NCBI GenBank assembly: GCA_002391425.1
Contig: DGEZ01000081.1
Location: forward strand, 1,482-7,445
Length of the DNA stretch: 5,964 bases
Direction: 5' to 3'
From: Micrococcales bacterium UBA3913
Lineage (GTDB): Bacteria; Actinomycetota; Actinomycetes; Actinomycetales; Microbacteriaceae
Shown here: positions 1-5,964 of the stretch, one piece after another
Position numbering within the stretch: position 1 is the first letter of the stretch
Layout of the letters: every line of letters starts with the position of its first letter
Notes under the pieces: generated by a model
What the model was told of the DNA's origin: nothing
The model's database searches: none
What the model saw: the letters and a program-made list of their open reading frames with translations, nothing else
Program-made: the position numbers and the translations under genes

Positions 1-474
1 GCCAACCTGGAGATCAGTGCGGCGCTGTTCAGTGTTCTGGCCGAGACGCTGGTGACCTCACGCATGCAGCGCGATCTGACGGACTCGACCACGCAGCGCA
101 ACATCGGACTCGCCTTCGGACACAGCCTGCTCGCGATCGACAACATCGAGCGCGGTCTCGCCGTCGTCGCCGTCAACGCGGACCGCCTCGCCGCCGACCT
201 GGATGCGAACTGGGAGGTACTCGCGGAGGCCATCCAGACCGTTATTCGCGCGGAGGCTGCCGCCGGTCGATCGCAGATCACCGACCCCTATTCCCTGCTC
301 AAGGAGCTCACCCGTGGGCACCGGATCGGCCACGATGACGTCGCCGCTTTCATCAGCACCCTGGATGTGGGCGAGGAGGCAAAGGCCCGCCTGCTCTCCC
401 TCACCCCGGCCACCTACATCGGGCTCGCCAGCACCCTGGTCGATTACCTCGATGGCGACCCGGACAACGACTAG
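1..474 (+). CDS. purB: Adenylosuccinate lyase, C-terminal part (5' end outside window)
   Basis: Adenylosuccinate lyase acts twice in cytosolic purine synthesis: it removes fumarate from SAICAR and from adenylosuccinate. Frame 1 is open from base 1 and ends at TAG 472-474, giving 157 residues. That is the last third of an enzyme usually about 450-480 residues long, so the start and most of the active site lie upstream. Recognition rests on the opening ANLEISAALF, the family segment RDLTDSTTQRN (fragment residues 24-34, a substrate-contacting stretch in this superfamily), NWEVLAEAIQTV, LKELTRGHRI and the ending LTPATYIGLAS. These match the longer E. coli-type PurB rather than the short Bacillus type. 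No truncation or frameshift is visible in this part. A 120-base gap with a stem-loop separates it from glgX, so it probably ends its own transcript. Confidence 0.93.
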   Translation, partial: ANLEISAALFSVLAETLVTSRMQRDLTDSTTQRNIGLAFGHSLLAIDNIERGLAVVAVNADRLAADLDANWEVLAEAIQTVIRAEAAAGRSQITDPYSLLKELTRGHRIGHDDVAAFISTLDVGEEAKARLLSLTPATYIGLASTLVDYLDGDPDND

Positions 475-500
475 AAAATAGAGCGCTCCACCCCGGTACC

Positions 501-521
501 CGCGGCGGCGGAGCCTCCGCG
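501..521 (+). terminator. GC-rich stem-loop after purB, possible terminator
   Basis: CGCGG (501-505) pairs with CCGCG (517-521) and GGC (507-509) with GCC (513-515), giving eight G-C pairs broken by one C/T mismatch around a GGA loop. It sits 27 bases after the purB stop. There is no run of T after it, only TCCTGTCCC, so it is not a classic intrinsic terminator. Actinobacteria often have such T-poor hairpins, but termination here is inferred. Confidence 0.35.
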
Positions 522-548
522 TCCTGTCCCATTCCGAGCCTGCCCGAT

Positions 549-554
549 TAGACT
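549..554 (+). promoter_or_regulatory. Possible -10 box of the glgX-treYZ operon
   Basis: TAGACT fits the actinobacterial TANNNT -10 pattern. It would place the transcript start near 561-563, leaving a leader of just over 30 bases before the GTG at 595. No convincing -35 box is seen at the right spacing (GTCCCA around 526-531 is a poor match). It is a weak call supported mainly by position. Confidence 0.3.
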
Positions 555-584
555 TCCCTCAGAGATGCCCCCGTCCGCATGCCG

Positions 585-590
585 AAAGGA
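585..590 (+). promoter_or_regulatory. Ribosome binding site deciding the glgX start
   Basis: AAAGGA lies four bases before GTG 595. The in-frame ATG at 565 has no purine-rich site ahead of it (ACTTCCCTCAGAG). The spacing is short, but together with protein homology this favours GTG 595. Confidence 0.5.
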
Positions 591-594
591 TGCC

Positions 595-2889
595 GTGGAA
601 ATCTGGCCTGGAAGTCCGTACCCCCTCGGAGCGACCTTCGATGGGAGCGGCACGAACTTCGCCCTATTCAGCGAAGTTGCCGAGCGTGTCGAGCTGTGTC
701 TTTTCGATGACGCTGGGGTGGAGACACGAATACCGGTACGCGACGTGGATGCGTTCGTCTGGCACGTCTACCTGCCCTCCGTGGGGGCTGGCCAGCGATA
801 CGGCTACCGCGTATGGGGACCGTGGGCTCCCGAGCAGGGCCATCGCTGTGACCCGAATAAGCTCCTGCTCGACCCCTACGCGAAGGCGACCACGGGGGAG
901 ATCTCCTGGGGCCAGCCGCTGTTCTCCTACAGCTTCGACGACCCCGAGAAGCGCAACCAGGACGACTCCGCGCACGACATGATGCTCGGCGTGGTCATCA
1001 ACCCGTATTTCGACTGGTCTGGCGAGTCCCGCCCACGCACGAGCTATCCGGACACCCTCATCTACGAGGCGCACGTCCGCGGCATGACGATGCAGCATCC
1101 CGAGGTCCCTGAGCCTCTGCGCGGAAGCTACGCGGGCCTCGCGCATCCCGCCATCATCGAACACCTCACCTTGCTCGGAGTCACCGCCATCGAGCTGATG
1201 CCCGTGCACCAGTTCCTCAACGACTCTGTGCTCCACGAGAAGGGCCTGCGCAACTACTGGGGATACAACACGATCAGCTTCTTCGCCCCGCACTCGGGGT
1301 ATGCGGCCAGCGGTGACCGCGGCCAGCAGGTGCAGGAGTTCAAGACGATGGTGAAAACCCTGCACGGCGCCGGGATCGAGGTGATCCTGGACGTGGTTTA
1401 CAACCACACGGCGGAGGGAAATCACCTGGGCCCGACCATCTCCATGAAGGGGATTGATAACGCCGCCTATTATCGTCTCGTCGACGACGACCCCCGGTAC
1501 TACCTCGACTACACGGGCACCGGCAACTCGATGAATATGCGCAACCCGCACACCCTGCAACTGATCATGGACTCGCTGCGCTACTGGGTCACCGAGATGC
1601 ACGTGGATGGGTTCCGCTTCGACCTGGCGGCCACCCTGGCCCGCGAGTTCTATGAGGTCGACCGGCTCTCCAGCTTCTTCGAACTCGTCCAGCAGGACCC
1701 GATCGTCTCCCAGGTGAAGCTCATCGCCGAGCCGTGGGATGTCGGCCCGGGCGGGTACCAGGTCGGCAACTTCCCTCCACTGTGGACGGAGTGGAACGGC
1801 AAGTACCGCGACACCGTGCGCGACTTCTGGCGAGGGGAACCGGCCACCCTGGGCGAGTTCGCATCCCGCCTGACCGGGTCGTCAGATCTCTACGAGCACA
1901 CCGGCAGACGGCCATCCGCATCCATCAACTTCATCACCGCCCATGACGGGTTCACCTTGCGCGATCTGGTCAGCTTCAACGACAAGCACAACGAGGCCAA
2001 CGGCGAGGGTGGAGCAGATGGCGAATCCCATAATCGTTCGTGGAACTGCGGTGTTGAGGGAGACACCGACGACCCGGCCGTGCTGGCCGTCCGAGCCCAG
2101 CAGCAGCGAAACTTCATCGCCACCCTGCTACTGAGCCAGGGGGTGCCGATGCTCCTGCATGGCGACGAGCTCGGGCGAACCCAGCACGGGAACAACAACG
2201 CGTACAACCAGGACTCTCCCCTAACCTGGGTGGATTGGGAGAACGCTGACCGCACCCTGCTGGCGTTCACACAGCAACTGGCTCGTCTGCGCCGCACGCA
2301 CCCCACCTTCCGCCGGTCCAGTTTCTTCGACGGCCGCCCCATCACTTGGGGGGAAGGCGAGCCCCTGCCCGATATCGTCTGGTTGGCTCCGGATGCCCGT
2401 CCGATGACCGAGCAGGACTGGACCAGCGGCGTCGGGCAGACCATTGGCGTGTACCTGAACGGGCAGAGCCTGAGACGCCGGGATGCGCGCGGCCGCCACA
2501 TGAACGACATCGACTTCCTCATCGTCTTCAACGCCTCCGCCTCTCCGGTCGTGGTGACAACACCGGGGCCGGAGTTCAGTCAGAAGTGGACGGTCATCGT
2601 CGACACGGACGGGTCCTCGACCGGGAAGACCCTGCTGGCCAAGGAGAGTTTCACCGTTCAATCCCATACCGTTACCCTCCTGGCTGAACTTCCTGAGGAC
2701 AGGCCCAGGCCCAGCGACCCAGCGGTCGACGAAGACGCCATCGGGCAGGCCGCCGCCAACGCGACCCCCGCCCACCTCGATGCGACCCGCAGCCCGGAGC
2801 CGGCGAGCGCCCGCGCATCCACGACCCCGGCATCGACCGTCTCGGATGCCCCCATTGACCCCCGGCCTGAGGAGCCCACACCACGATGA
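595..2889 (+). CDS. glgX: Glycogen debranching enzyme GlgX/TreX (GH13_11)
   Basis: This enzyme hydrolyses alpha-1,6 branch points of glycogen in the cytosol, releasing linear maltodextrins, the feedstock of TreY encoded next. Counting from GTG 595 the protein has 764 residues. A CBM48-like N domain (about 3-100; WPGSPYPLGATFDG) precedes a GH13 barrel with all catalytic regions: DVVYNH at 266-271, nucleophile D343 in DGFRFDLA, acid/base E379 in LIAEPWDVG, and stabiliser D451 in TAHDGFTL. GTG 595 is preferred because related proteins begin at or near VEIWPGSPYPLG and AAAGGA precedes it; ATG 565 would add ten unconserved residues (MPPSACRKDA). The folded part ends near residue 700. The remaining 64 residues are a Pro/Ala/Thr/Ser-rich tail, making the protein longer than the usual roughly 700. 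Its stop overlaps the next start (ATGA, 2886-2889), implying translational coupling. The family assignment is secure; the start is less so. Confidence 0.93.
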   Translation: MEIWPGSPYPLGATFDGSGTNFALFSEVAERVELCLFDDAGVETRIPVRDVDAFVWHVYLPSVGAGQRYGYRVWGPWAPEQGHRCDPNKLLLDPYAKATTGEISWGQPLFSYSFDDPEKRNQDDSAHDMMLGVVINPYFDWSGESRPRTSYPDTLIYEAHVRGMTMQHPEVPEPLRGSYAGLAHPAIIEHLTLLGVTAIELMPVHQFLNDSVLHEKGLRNYWGYNTISFFAPHSGYAASGDRGQQVQEFKTMVKTLHGAGIEVILDVVYNHTAEGNHLGPTISMKGIDNAAYYRLVDDDPRYYLDYTGTGNSMNMRNPHTLQLIMDSLRYWVTEMHVDGFRFDLAATLAREFYEVDRLSSFFELVQQDPIVSQVKLIAEPWDVGPGGYQVGNFPPLWTEWNGKYRDTVRDFWRGEPATLGEFASRLTGSSDLYEHTGRRPSASINFITAHDGFTLRDLVSFNDKHNEANGEGGADGESHNRSWNCGVEGDTDDPAVLAVRAQQQRNFIATLLLSQGVPMLLHGDELGRTQHGNNNAYNQDSPLTWVDWENADRTLLAFTQQLARLRRTHPTFRRSSFFDGRPITWGEGEPLPDIVWLAPDARPMTEQDWTSGVGQTIGVYLNGQSLRRRDARGRHMNDIDFLIVFNASASPVVVTTPGPEFSQKWTVIVDTDGSSTGKTLLAKESFTVQSHTVTLLAELPEDRPRPSDPAVDEDAIGQAAANATPAHLDATRSPEPASARASTTPASTVSDAPIDPRPEEPTPR
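2695..2886 (+). other. Disordered C-terminal tail of GlgX
   Basis: Codons 701-764 of GlgX follow the last beta-strand segment (VTLLAELP). They are dominated by Pro, Ala, Thr, Ser, Asp and Glu, with almost no aromatic residue and few large hydrophobics, and end in PRPEEPTPR. No domain or signal is recognised, and typical actinobacterial GlgX proteins stop near the start of this stretch. The frame is certain because it runs directly to the TGA that overlaps treY. Confidence 0.7.
2869..2874 (+). promoter_or_regulatory. Ribosome binding site for treY
   Basis: GAGGAG lies inside the end of glgX, 11 bases before ATG 2886. The spacing is slightly long. With the ATGA overlap it supports coupled translation from the glgX message and fixes the start of the trehalose synthase. 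Confidence 0.5.
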
Positions 2890-5800
2890 CCCGCCAGCGC
2901 ACACCACGATCCACGTACCGCCTGCAGATCTGCCCGGAGTTCACCCTCCAGGATGCTTGCGGCACCCTCGACTACCTGTCCCGGCTGGGGGTTGACTGGC
3001 TGTACCTGTCTCCCCTGCTCGAGGCAGTACCCGGCTCGCAGCATGGCTACAACACGATCAATACCGATCGCATCGACCCGGCCCGCGGCGGAGACGAGGC
3101 ATTCCAGCAGCTGTGCGACGCCGCCCACGCCCGCGGCATGGGCATCCTGCTGGATATCGTCCCCAACCACGTCGGGGTGGAACGTCCGGAGTTGAATCGC
3201 TGGTGGTGGAGTGTCCTCGCTGAGGGACGCGAGTCACCCTTCGCGCACTTCTTCGACATCGATTGGGAGGTCTCGGGCGGACGCCTGCGGATTCCGGTCC
3301 TTGCGGAGGGTGACGCCGACGCGGCCGCGGAGGCGGGCACGCTCACCATCGTCGGCGACGAACTGCACTACCAGGGCCACTGCTACCCGATTGCAGCCGG
3401 AACCGGCGGCTCGGATGCGGCCGCTGTACACGCCCGACAGCACTACGAGCTGATGCACTGGCAGCGCGCGGACACCGACCTCAACTATCGCCGCTTCTTC
3501 GCCGTCAACGAGCTCGCCGCGGTCCGGGTGGAAGAACCCGACGTGTTCCAGGCGACCCATCATCTGATCCTTAACGCCGTGCAGCACGGCCTCGTCGACG
3601 GCCTGCGCGTCGACCACCCGGATGGGCTGCGCGACCCAGCCGGGTACCTGCGTACCCTTCGCACCGCCGCCGGGGGGGCGTACACCATCGTCGAGAAAAT
3701 TCTCGAGCCCGGAGAGTCCCTGCCTGCGGACTGGATGACTGAGGGGACCACGGGCTACGACGCCCTCACCCTCATTGACCGCGTCCTCGTTGACAGTGAC
3801 GGCGTTGGGGCCCTGCACGCGCTGGAGGACTCTCTGCGCGCCACCCCACTGGATTGGTCCGACGAGGTGCACCGCGGCAAGCGCATGATTGCCGACACGA
3901 TCCTCGGCTCCGAGGTATCCCGCCTGGTCCGGGATGCGCTCCGTGACATGGCGGCGCGAGGCATCCCCCCCAGGAACGCCCCCGAAACGCTGCACGATGC
4001 TCTGGCCGAGCTCCTCACCGCGTTTCCGGTCTACCGCAGCTACCTGCCCTACGGGCGCACCAGCGTGGAGACGGCCCTGACCCGCGCCGCCGAGCGCCGA
4101 CCGGAGCTCTCCGATGCGATCGAGGAGGTGGCGCCGCTGCTGCTGGATGCCCGCAGCACTCTCGCCCAGCGGTTCCAGCAGACTTCGGGCATGGTCATGG
4201 CCAAGGGCGTCGAGGATACCGCGTTCTACCGCACCGCCGTCCTGAGTACGCTCACCGAGGTCGGCGCGGACCCGTCCATCGAGTCGGTTTCGCCGGAGGA
4301 GTTCCTGCGCATCCTGGCCGAACGGGACATCACGATGCCGGCGAGCATGACGACGCTGTCCACGCACGACACGAAGCGCGGGGAAGACACCAGGGCCCGG
4401 ATCACCGCCCTGAGTGAGGTGCCTGAGCTGTGGCGCACCTTCCTGGCCCGCCGCCGCGAGCACTTCCCGCTGGAGAATCCCGTGTTCGAGAACCTGCTCT
4501 GGCAGGCCATTGTCGGCTCCTGGCCGCGGGACCGGGCCGCCCTGCATGGCTACGCCGAGAAAGCTTCCCGCGAGGCCGCCGAGAATACGAGCTGGTACAC
4601 CCCGAACCCCGAGTTCGAACGCGCCATGCACCAGGTGGTCGATTCCGTCTTCGACGATGACACCGTGCGTGCGGACGTCGAACAGACCGTGGCCAGCATT
4701 GAGGCGGCGGGCTGGAGCAACTCGCTGTCGGTCAAACTGCTCCAGCTGCTCATGCCCGGAGTCCCGGATGTGTACCAGGGCAGTGAGCTGTGGGAGCGTT
4801 CCCTCGTCGACCCCGACAACCGCCGATTGGTGGACTTCACAACACGGGCGGAATTGCTCGATCGCATCGACTCGGGCTGGTGCCCGCCCGTGGATGACTC
4901 CGCCGCAGCGAAGCTGCTCGTGACCAGTCGCTGCCTGCGGCTACGGCGCGACCGCCCCGAGGCCTTCGGGCCCTTCCACCGGGTCTCGGTCCAGGGCGAG
5001 GCGGCCGGGCACGCGGTCGCGTTCCGCCGGGGGGACGTTTTCGCGCTCGCCACGCGTCTACCTGTGGGATTGGCTCGCCGCGGAGGCTGGGGCCTGACCG
5101 TCGCGGCGCTACCGACGGGGCGTTACCGTGACGAGCTCACCGGACGACGCCTCACCGTGACCGCCAGTCGACCGCCTCTCGTTTCGGAGCTGCTCGGAAT
5201 GTATCCGGTCGCTGTCTGGATTCGTGAGGATGCCCGGGTCAACATCGCCGGGAGGCACGCCGCGGTGTGGGCCCCCGAAGCTGCCCGCGTGGATGTCGAG
5301 ATCGACGCCGTGACGCATCCAATGACCGCGGTGGGGGACGGATGGTGGACGGGCCCGACTCTGTCCGCCGGGCAACGCTACGGGTTCCGCCTGGATGGGG
5401 CCGACGCCCTCTACGACCCGCGCGCTCGTTCCCTCCCGGACGGGGTGCACGGGCTTGCCCAGGTGGATGACCCGGAGCAGTTCCCCTGGTCGGATAGCGA
5501 CTGGGCGGGGCTGTCCTTCGACCAGGCCGTCATCTATGAGATGCATGTAGGCACGTTCAGCCACGGCCCGGGGCCGAGCGGAGCTGGCACCCTGGATTCG
5601 GCGATCACGCATCTGGACGAGCTGGCAGAGCTCGGTATCACCGCCGTCGAGCTGCTTCCGGTCAACGGCGTCAACGGCGCGTGGAACTGGGGGTATGACG
5701 GGGTCGCCTGGTTCGCCGTGACGCAGAGCTACGGCGGGCCGCAGGCGTACCGTCGATTCGTGGATGCGGCTCACGCCCGCGGCATCGCAGTGATCCAGGA

Positions 5801-5964
5801 TGTCGTGTATAACCACCTCGGGCCGTCCGGGAATGTGATGCCGTCATTCGGGCCATATCTGCGCAGCGGCCTGGCGAATACGTGTGGCAATAGCGTGAAT
5901 CTGGACGACCCGAATGTGCGCATCCACTGTCTTGACAACATCCGTATTTGTCTGCAGGCTTTTC
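2886..5964 (+). CDS. treY-treZ: TreY-TreZ fusion: maltooligosyltrehalose synthase joined to trehalohydrolase (3' end outside window)
   Basis: One frame stays open from ATG 2886 to the window edge, 1026 full codons, checked codon by codon. Residues 1-781 are a complete TreY (GH13_26), which turns the reducing-end alpha-1,4 bond of a maltodextrin into alpha,alpha-1,1. Its marks are STYRLQI (9-15), LSPLLEAVPGSQHGY (41-55), DIVPNH (90-95), nucleophile D243 in GLRVDHPDGL, acid/base E270 in TIVEKILEPGE, MVMAKGVEDT (436-445), stabiliser D495 in STHDTKRGED, PGVPDVYQGSELW (624-636) and DPDNRRLVDF (642-651). TreY proteins normally end near PVAVWIR (774-780). Here, after about 10 linker residues (DARVNIAGRH, 782-791), TreZ begins at AAVWAPEA. 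TreY and TreZ are usually separate genes of roughly 700-830 and 560-600 residues, so the complete fusion should be near 1,360. It overlaps glgX by four bases and completes the TreXYZ route. A fusion made by two indels or sequence errors cannot be excluded. Confidence 0.88.
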   Translation, partial: MTRQRTPRSTYRLQICPEFTLQDACGTLDYLSRLGVDWLYLSPLLEAVPGSQHGYNTINTDRIDPARGGDEAFQQLCDAAHARGMGILLDIVPNHVGVERPELNRWWWSVLAEGRESPFAHFFDIDWEVSGGRLRIPVLAEGDADAAAEAGTLTIVGDELHYQGHCYPIAAGTGGSDAAAVHARQHYELMHWQRADTDLNYRRFFAVNELAAVRVEEPDVFQATHHLILNAVQHGLVDGLRVDHPDGLRDPAGYLRTLRTAAGGAYTIVEKILEPGESLPADWMTEGTTGYDALTLIDRVLVDSDGVGALHALEDSLRATPLDWSDEVHRGKRMIADTILGSEVSRLVRDALRDMAARGIPPRNAPETLHDALAELLTAFPVYRSYLPYGRTSVETALTRAAERRPELSDAIEEVAPLLLDARSTLAQRFQQTSGMVMAKGVEDTAFYRTAVLSTLTEVGADPSIESVSPEEFLRILAERDITMPASMTTLSTHDTKRGEDTRARITALSEVPELWRTFLARRREHFPLENPVFENLLWQAIVGSWPRDRAALHGYAEKASREAAENTSWYTPNPEFERAMHQVVDSVFDDDTVRADVEQTVASIEAAGWSNSLSVKLLQLLMPGVPDVYQGSELWERSLVDPDNRRLVDFTTRAELLDRIDSGWCPPVDDSAAAKLLVTSRCLRLRRDRPEAFGPFHRVSVQGEAAGHAVAFRRGDVFALATRLPVGLARRGGWGLTVAALPTGRYRDELTGRRLTVTASRPPLVSELLGMYPVAVWIREDARVNIAGRHAAVWAPEAARVDVEIDAVTHPMTAVGDGWWTGPTLSAGQRYGFRLDGADALYDPRARSLPDGVHGLAQVDDPEQFPWSDSDWAGLSFDQAVIYEMHVGTFSHGPGPSGAGTLDSAITHLDELAELGITAVELLPVNGVNGAWNWGYDGVAWFAVTQSYGGPQAYRRFVDAAHARGIAVIQDVVYNHLGPSGNVMPSFGPYLRSGLANTCGNSVNLDDPNVRIHCLDNIRICLQAF
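5250..5267 (+). promoter_or_regulatory. Possible internal start for TreZ (GGGAGG, 9 bases, GTG)
   Basis: GGGAGG (5250-5255) lies nine bases before the in-frame GTG 5265-5267, codon 794 of the fusion. Initiation here would give TreZ starting MWAPEAARVDVEI, only a few residues shorter than normal TreZ N-termini. The motif may be a remnant of a separate treZ start or may still drive some free TreZ. A GGGAGG match can arise by chance in G-rich DNA. Confidence 0.4.
5262..5964 (+). other. treZ: TreZ module of the fusion (GH13_10, N-terminal 234 residues seen)
   Basis: Maltooligosyltrehalose trehalohydrolase cuts the alpha-1,4 bond next to the trehalosyl end and frees trehalose. Fusion residues 793-870 form its small N-terminal beta domain (AVWAPEAARVDVEI, DGWW, DPRARSLPDGVHG at 844-856). 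The GH13 barrel starts near IYEMHVGTF (883-891), followed by NWGYDGV (934-940) and region I DVVYNH (972-977), then LGPSG. The catalytic nucleophile, acid/base and stabiliser regions lie beyond the window, so activity cannot be judged. NWGYDGV with the preceding VNG-NG pattern is the actinobacterial TreZ form and separates it from the related branching enzyme GlgB. From residue 983 onward, codon use and several conserved positions become atypical. Confidence 0.88.
5661..5678 (+). repeat. Perfect 9-base tandem repeat in treZ (Val-Asn-Gly twice)
   Basis: GTCAACGGC occurs twice back to back, encoding VNGVNG at residues 926-931, just before NWGYDGV. From memory, actinobacterial TreZ proteins have VN-A/G-FNG here, the same length, so the repeat looks like substitution rather than added units. 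Confidence 0.75.

Noticed and set aside
52..474. purB fragment starting at GTG 52
   Set aside because: The same frame and PurB homology continue to base 1, so this is an internal Val codon, not a start.
481..488. 8-base palindrome GAGCGCTC just after purB as an operator
   Set aside because: It is too short and occurs once; no second copy or known regulator site is seen.
664..1602. 312-codon minus-strand open frame opposite glgX
   Set aside because: It mirrors the conserved GlgX barrel and shows no family motif or ribosome site; a shadow of codon bias.
1890..2907. Two further minus-strand frames (1890-2531 and 2221-2907) opposite the glgX 3' half
   Set aside because: They overlap each other and glgX, have low-complexity products and resemble no known protein.
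3234..4631. 465-codon open frame on the minus strand opposite treY
   Set aside because: Its product is Arg/Gly/Val-rich with no recognisable domain, and it lies entirely opposite the strongly conserved TreY frame; long antisense frames are expected in high-G+C coding DNA.
4414..4923. 169-codon plus-strand frame inside treY
   Set aside because: The product is Arg/Ser/Pro-rich, while the TreY signatures STHDTKRGED and PGVPDVYQGSELW in the other frame show which one is coding.
5267..5470. Short plus-strand frame starting at the TreZ boundary
   Set aside because: It is one frame off TreZ; the TreZ motifs (DPRARSLPDGVHG, IYEMHVGTF) are in frame 3.

Overview
The window is high-G+C DNA (roughly 65%) with densely packed, co-directional + strand genes. 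Its proteins read like those of an actinobacterium. The GlgX sequence and the frequent word GGATGC/GCATCC point, with low certainty, to Microbacteriaceae or a close Micrococcales relative. No RNA gene, CRISPR array, insertion sequence or phage gene is visible.

Layout: (1) positions 1-474 hold the C-terminal third of adenylosuccinate lyase (purB), cut by the window edge; (2) a 120-base gap carries a strong stem-loop (501-521), a possible -10 box (549-554) and a Shine-Dalgarno; (3) glgX/treX (595-2889, GTG start) encodes a glycogen-debranching enzyme with an unusual 64-residue disordered C-terminal tail; (4) an ATGA overlap leads into an open frame from 2886 to the window edge (at least 1026 codons). 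This last frame encodes a complete maltooligosyltrehalose synthase (TreY, residues about 1-781) and runs without a stop into maltooligosyltrehalose trehalohydrolase (TreZ, from about residue 792).

Together the last genes form the TreXYZ route. GlgX trims glycogen branches to linear maltodextrins. TreY converts the reducing-end alpha-1,4 bond to alpha,alpha-1,1. TreZ releases free trehalose. purB is a purine-synthesis neighbour and probably a separate transcription unit.

The point most worth attention is the TreY-TreZ junction. As given, the two enzymes form one polypeptide with a linker of only about 10 residues. Two other readings compete: an internal GTG start behind GGGAGG could also release TreZ alone, and a TGA-GG-ATG stop/start pair lies at the junction, each member one base out of frame, so two single-base deletions or errors could have created the fusion. 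The last ~130 bases also change sharply in codon use and lose conserved residues, which may mean poor sequence, a chimera or recombination at the window edge.
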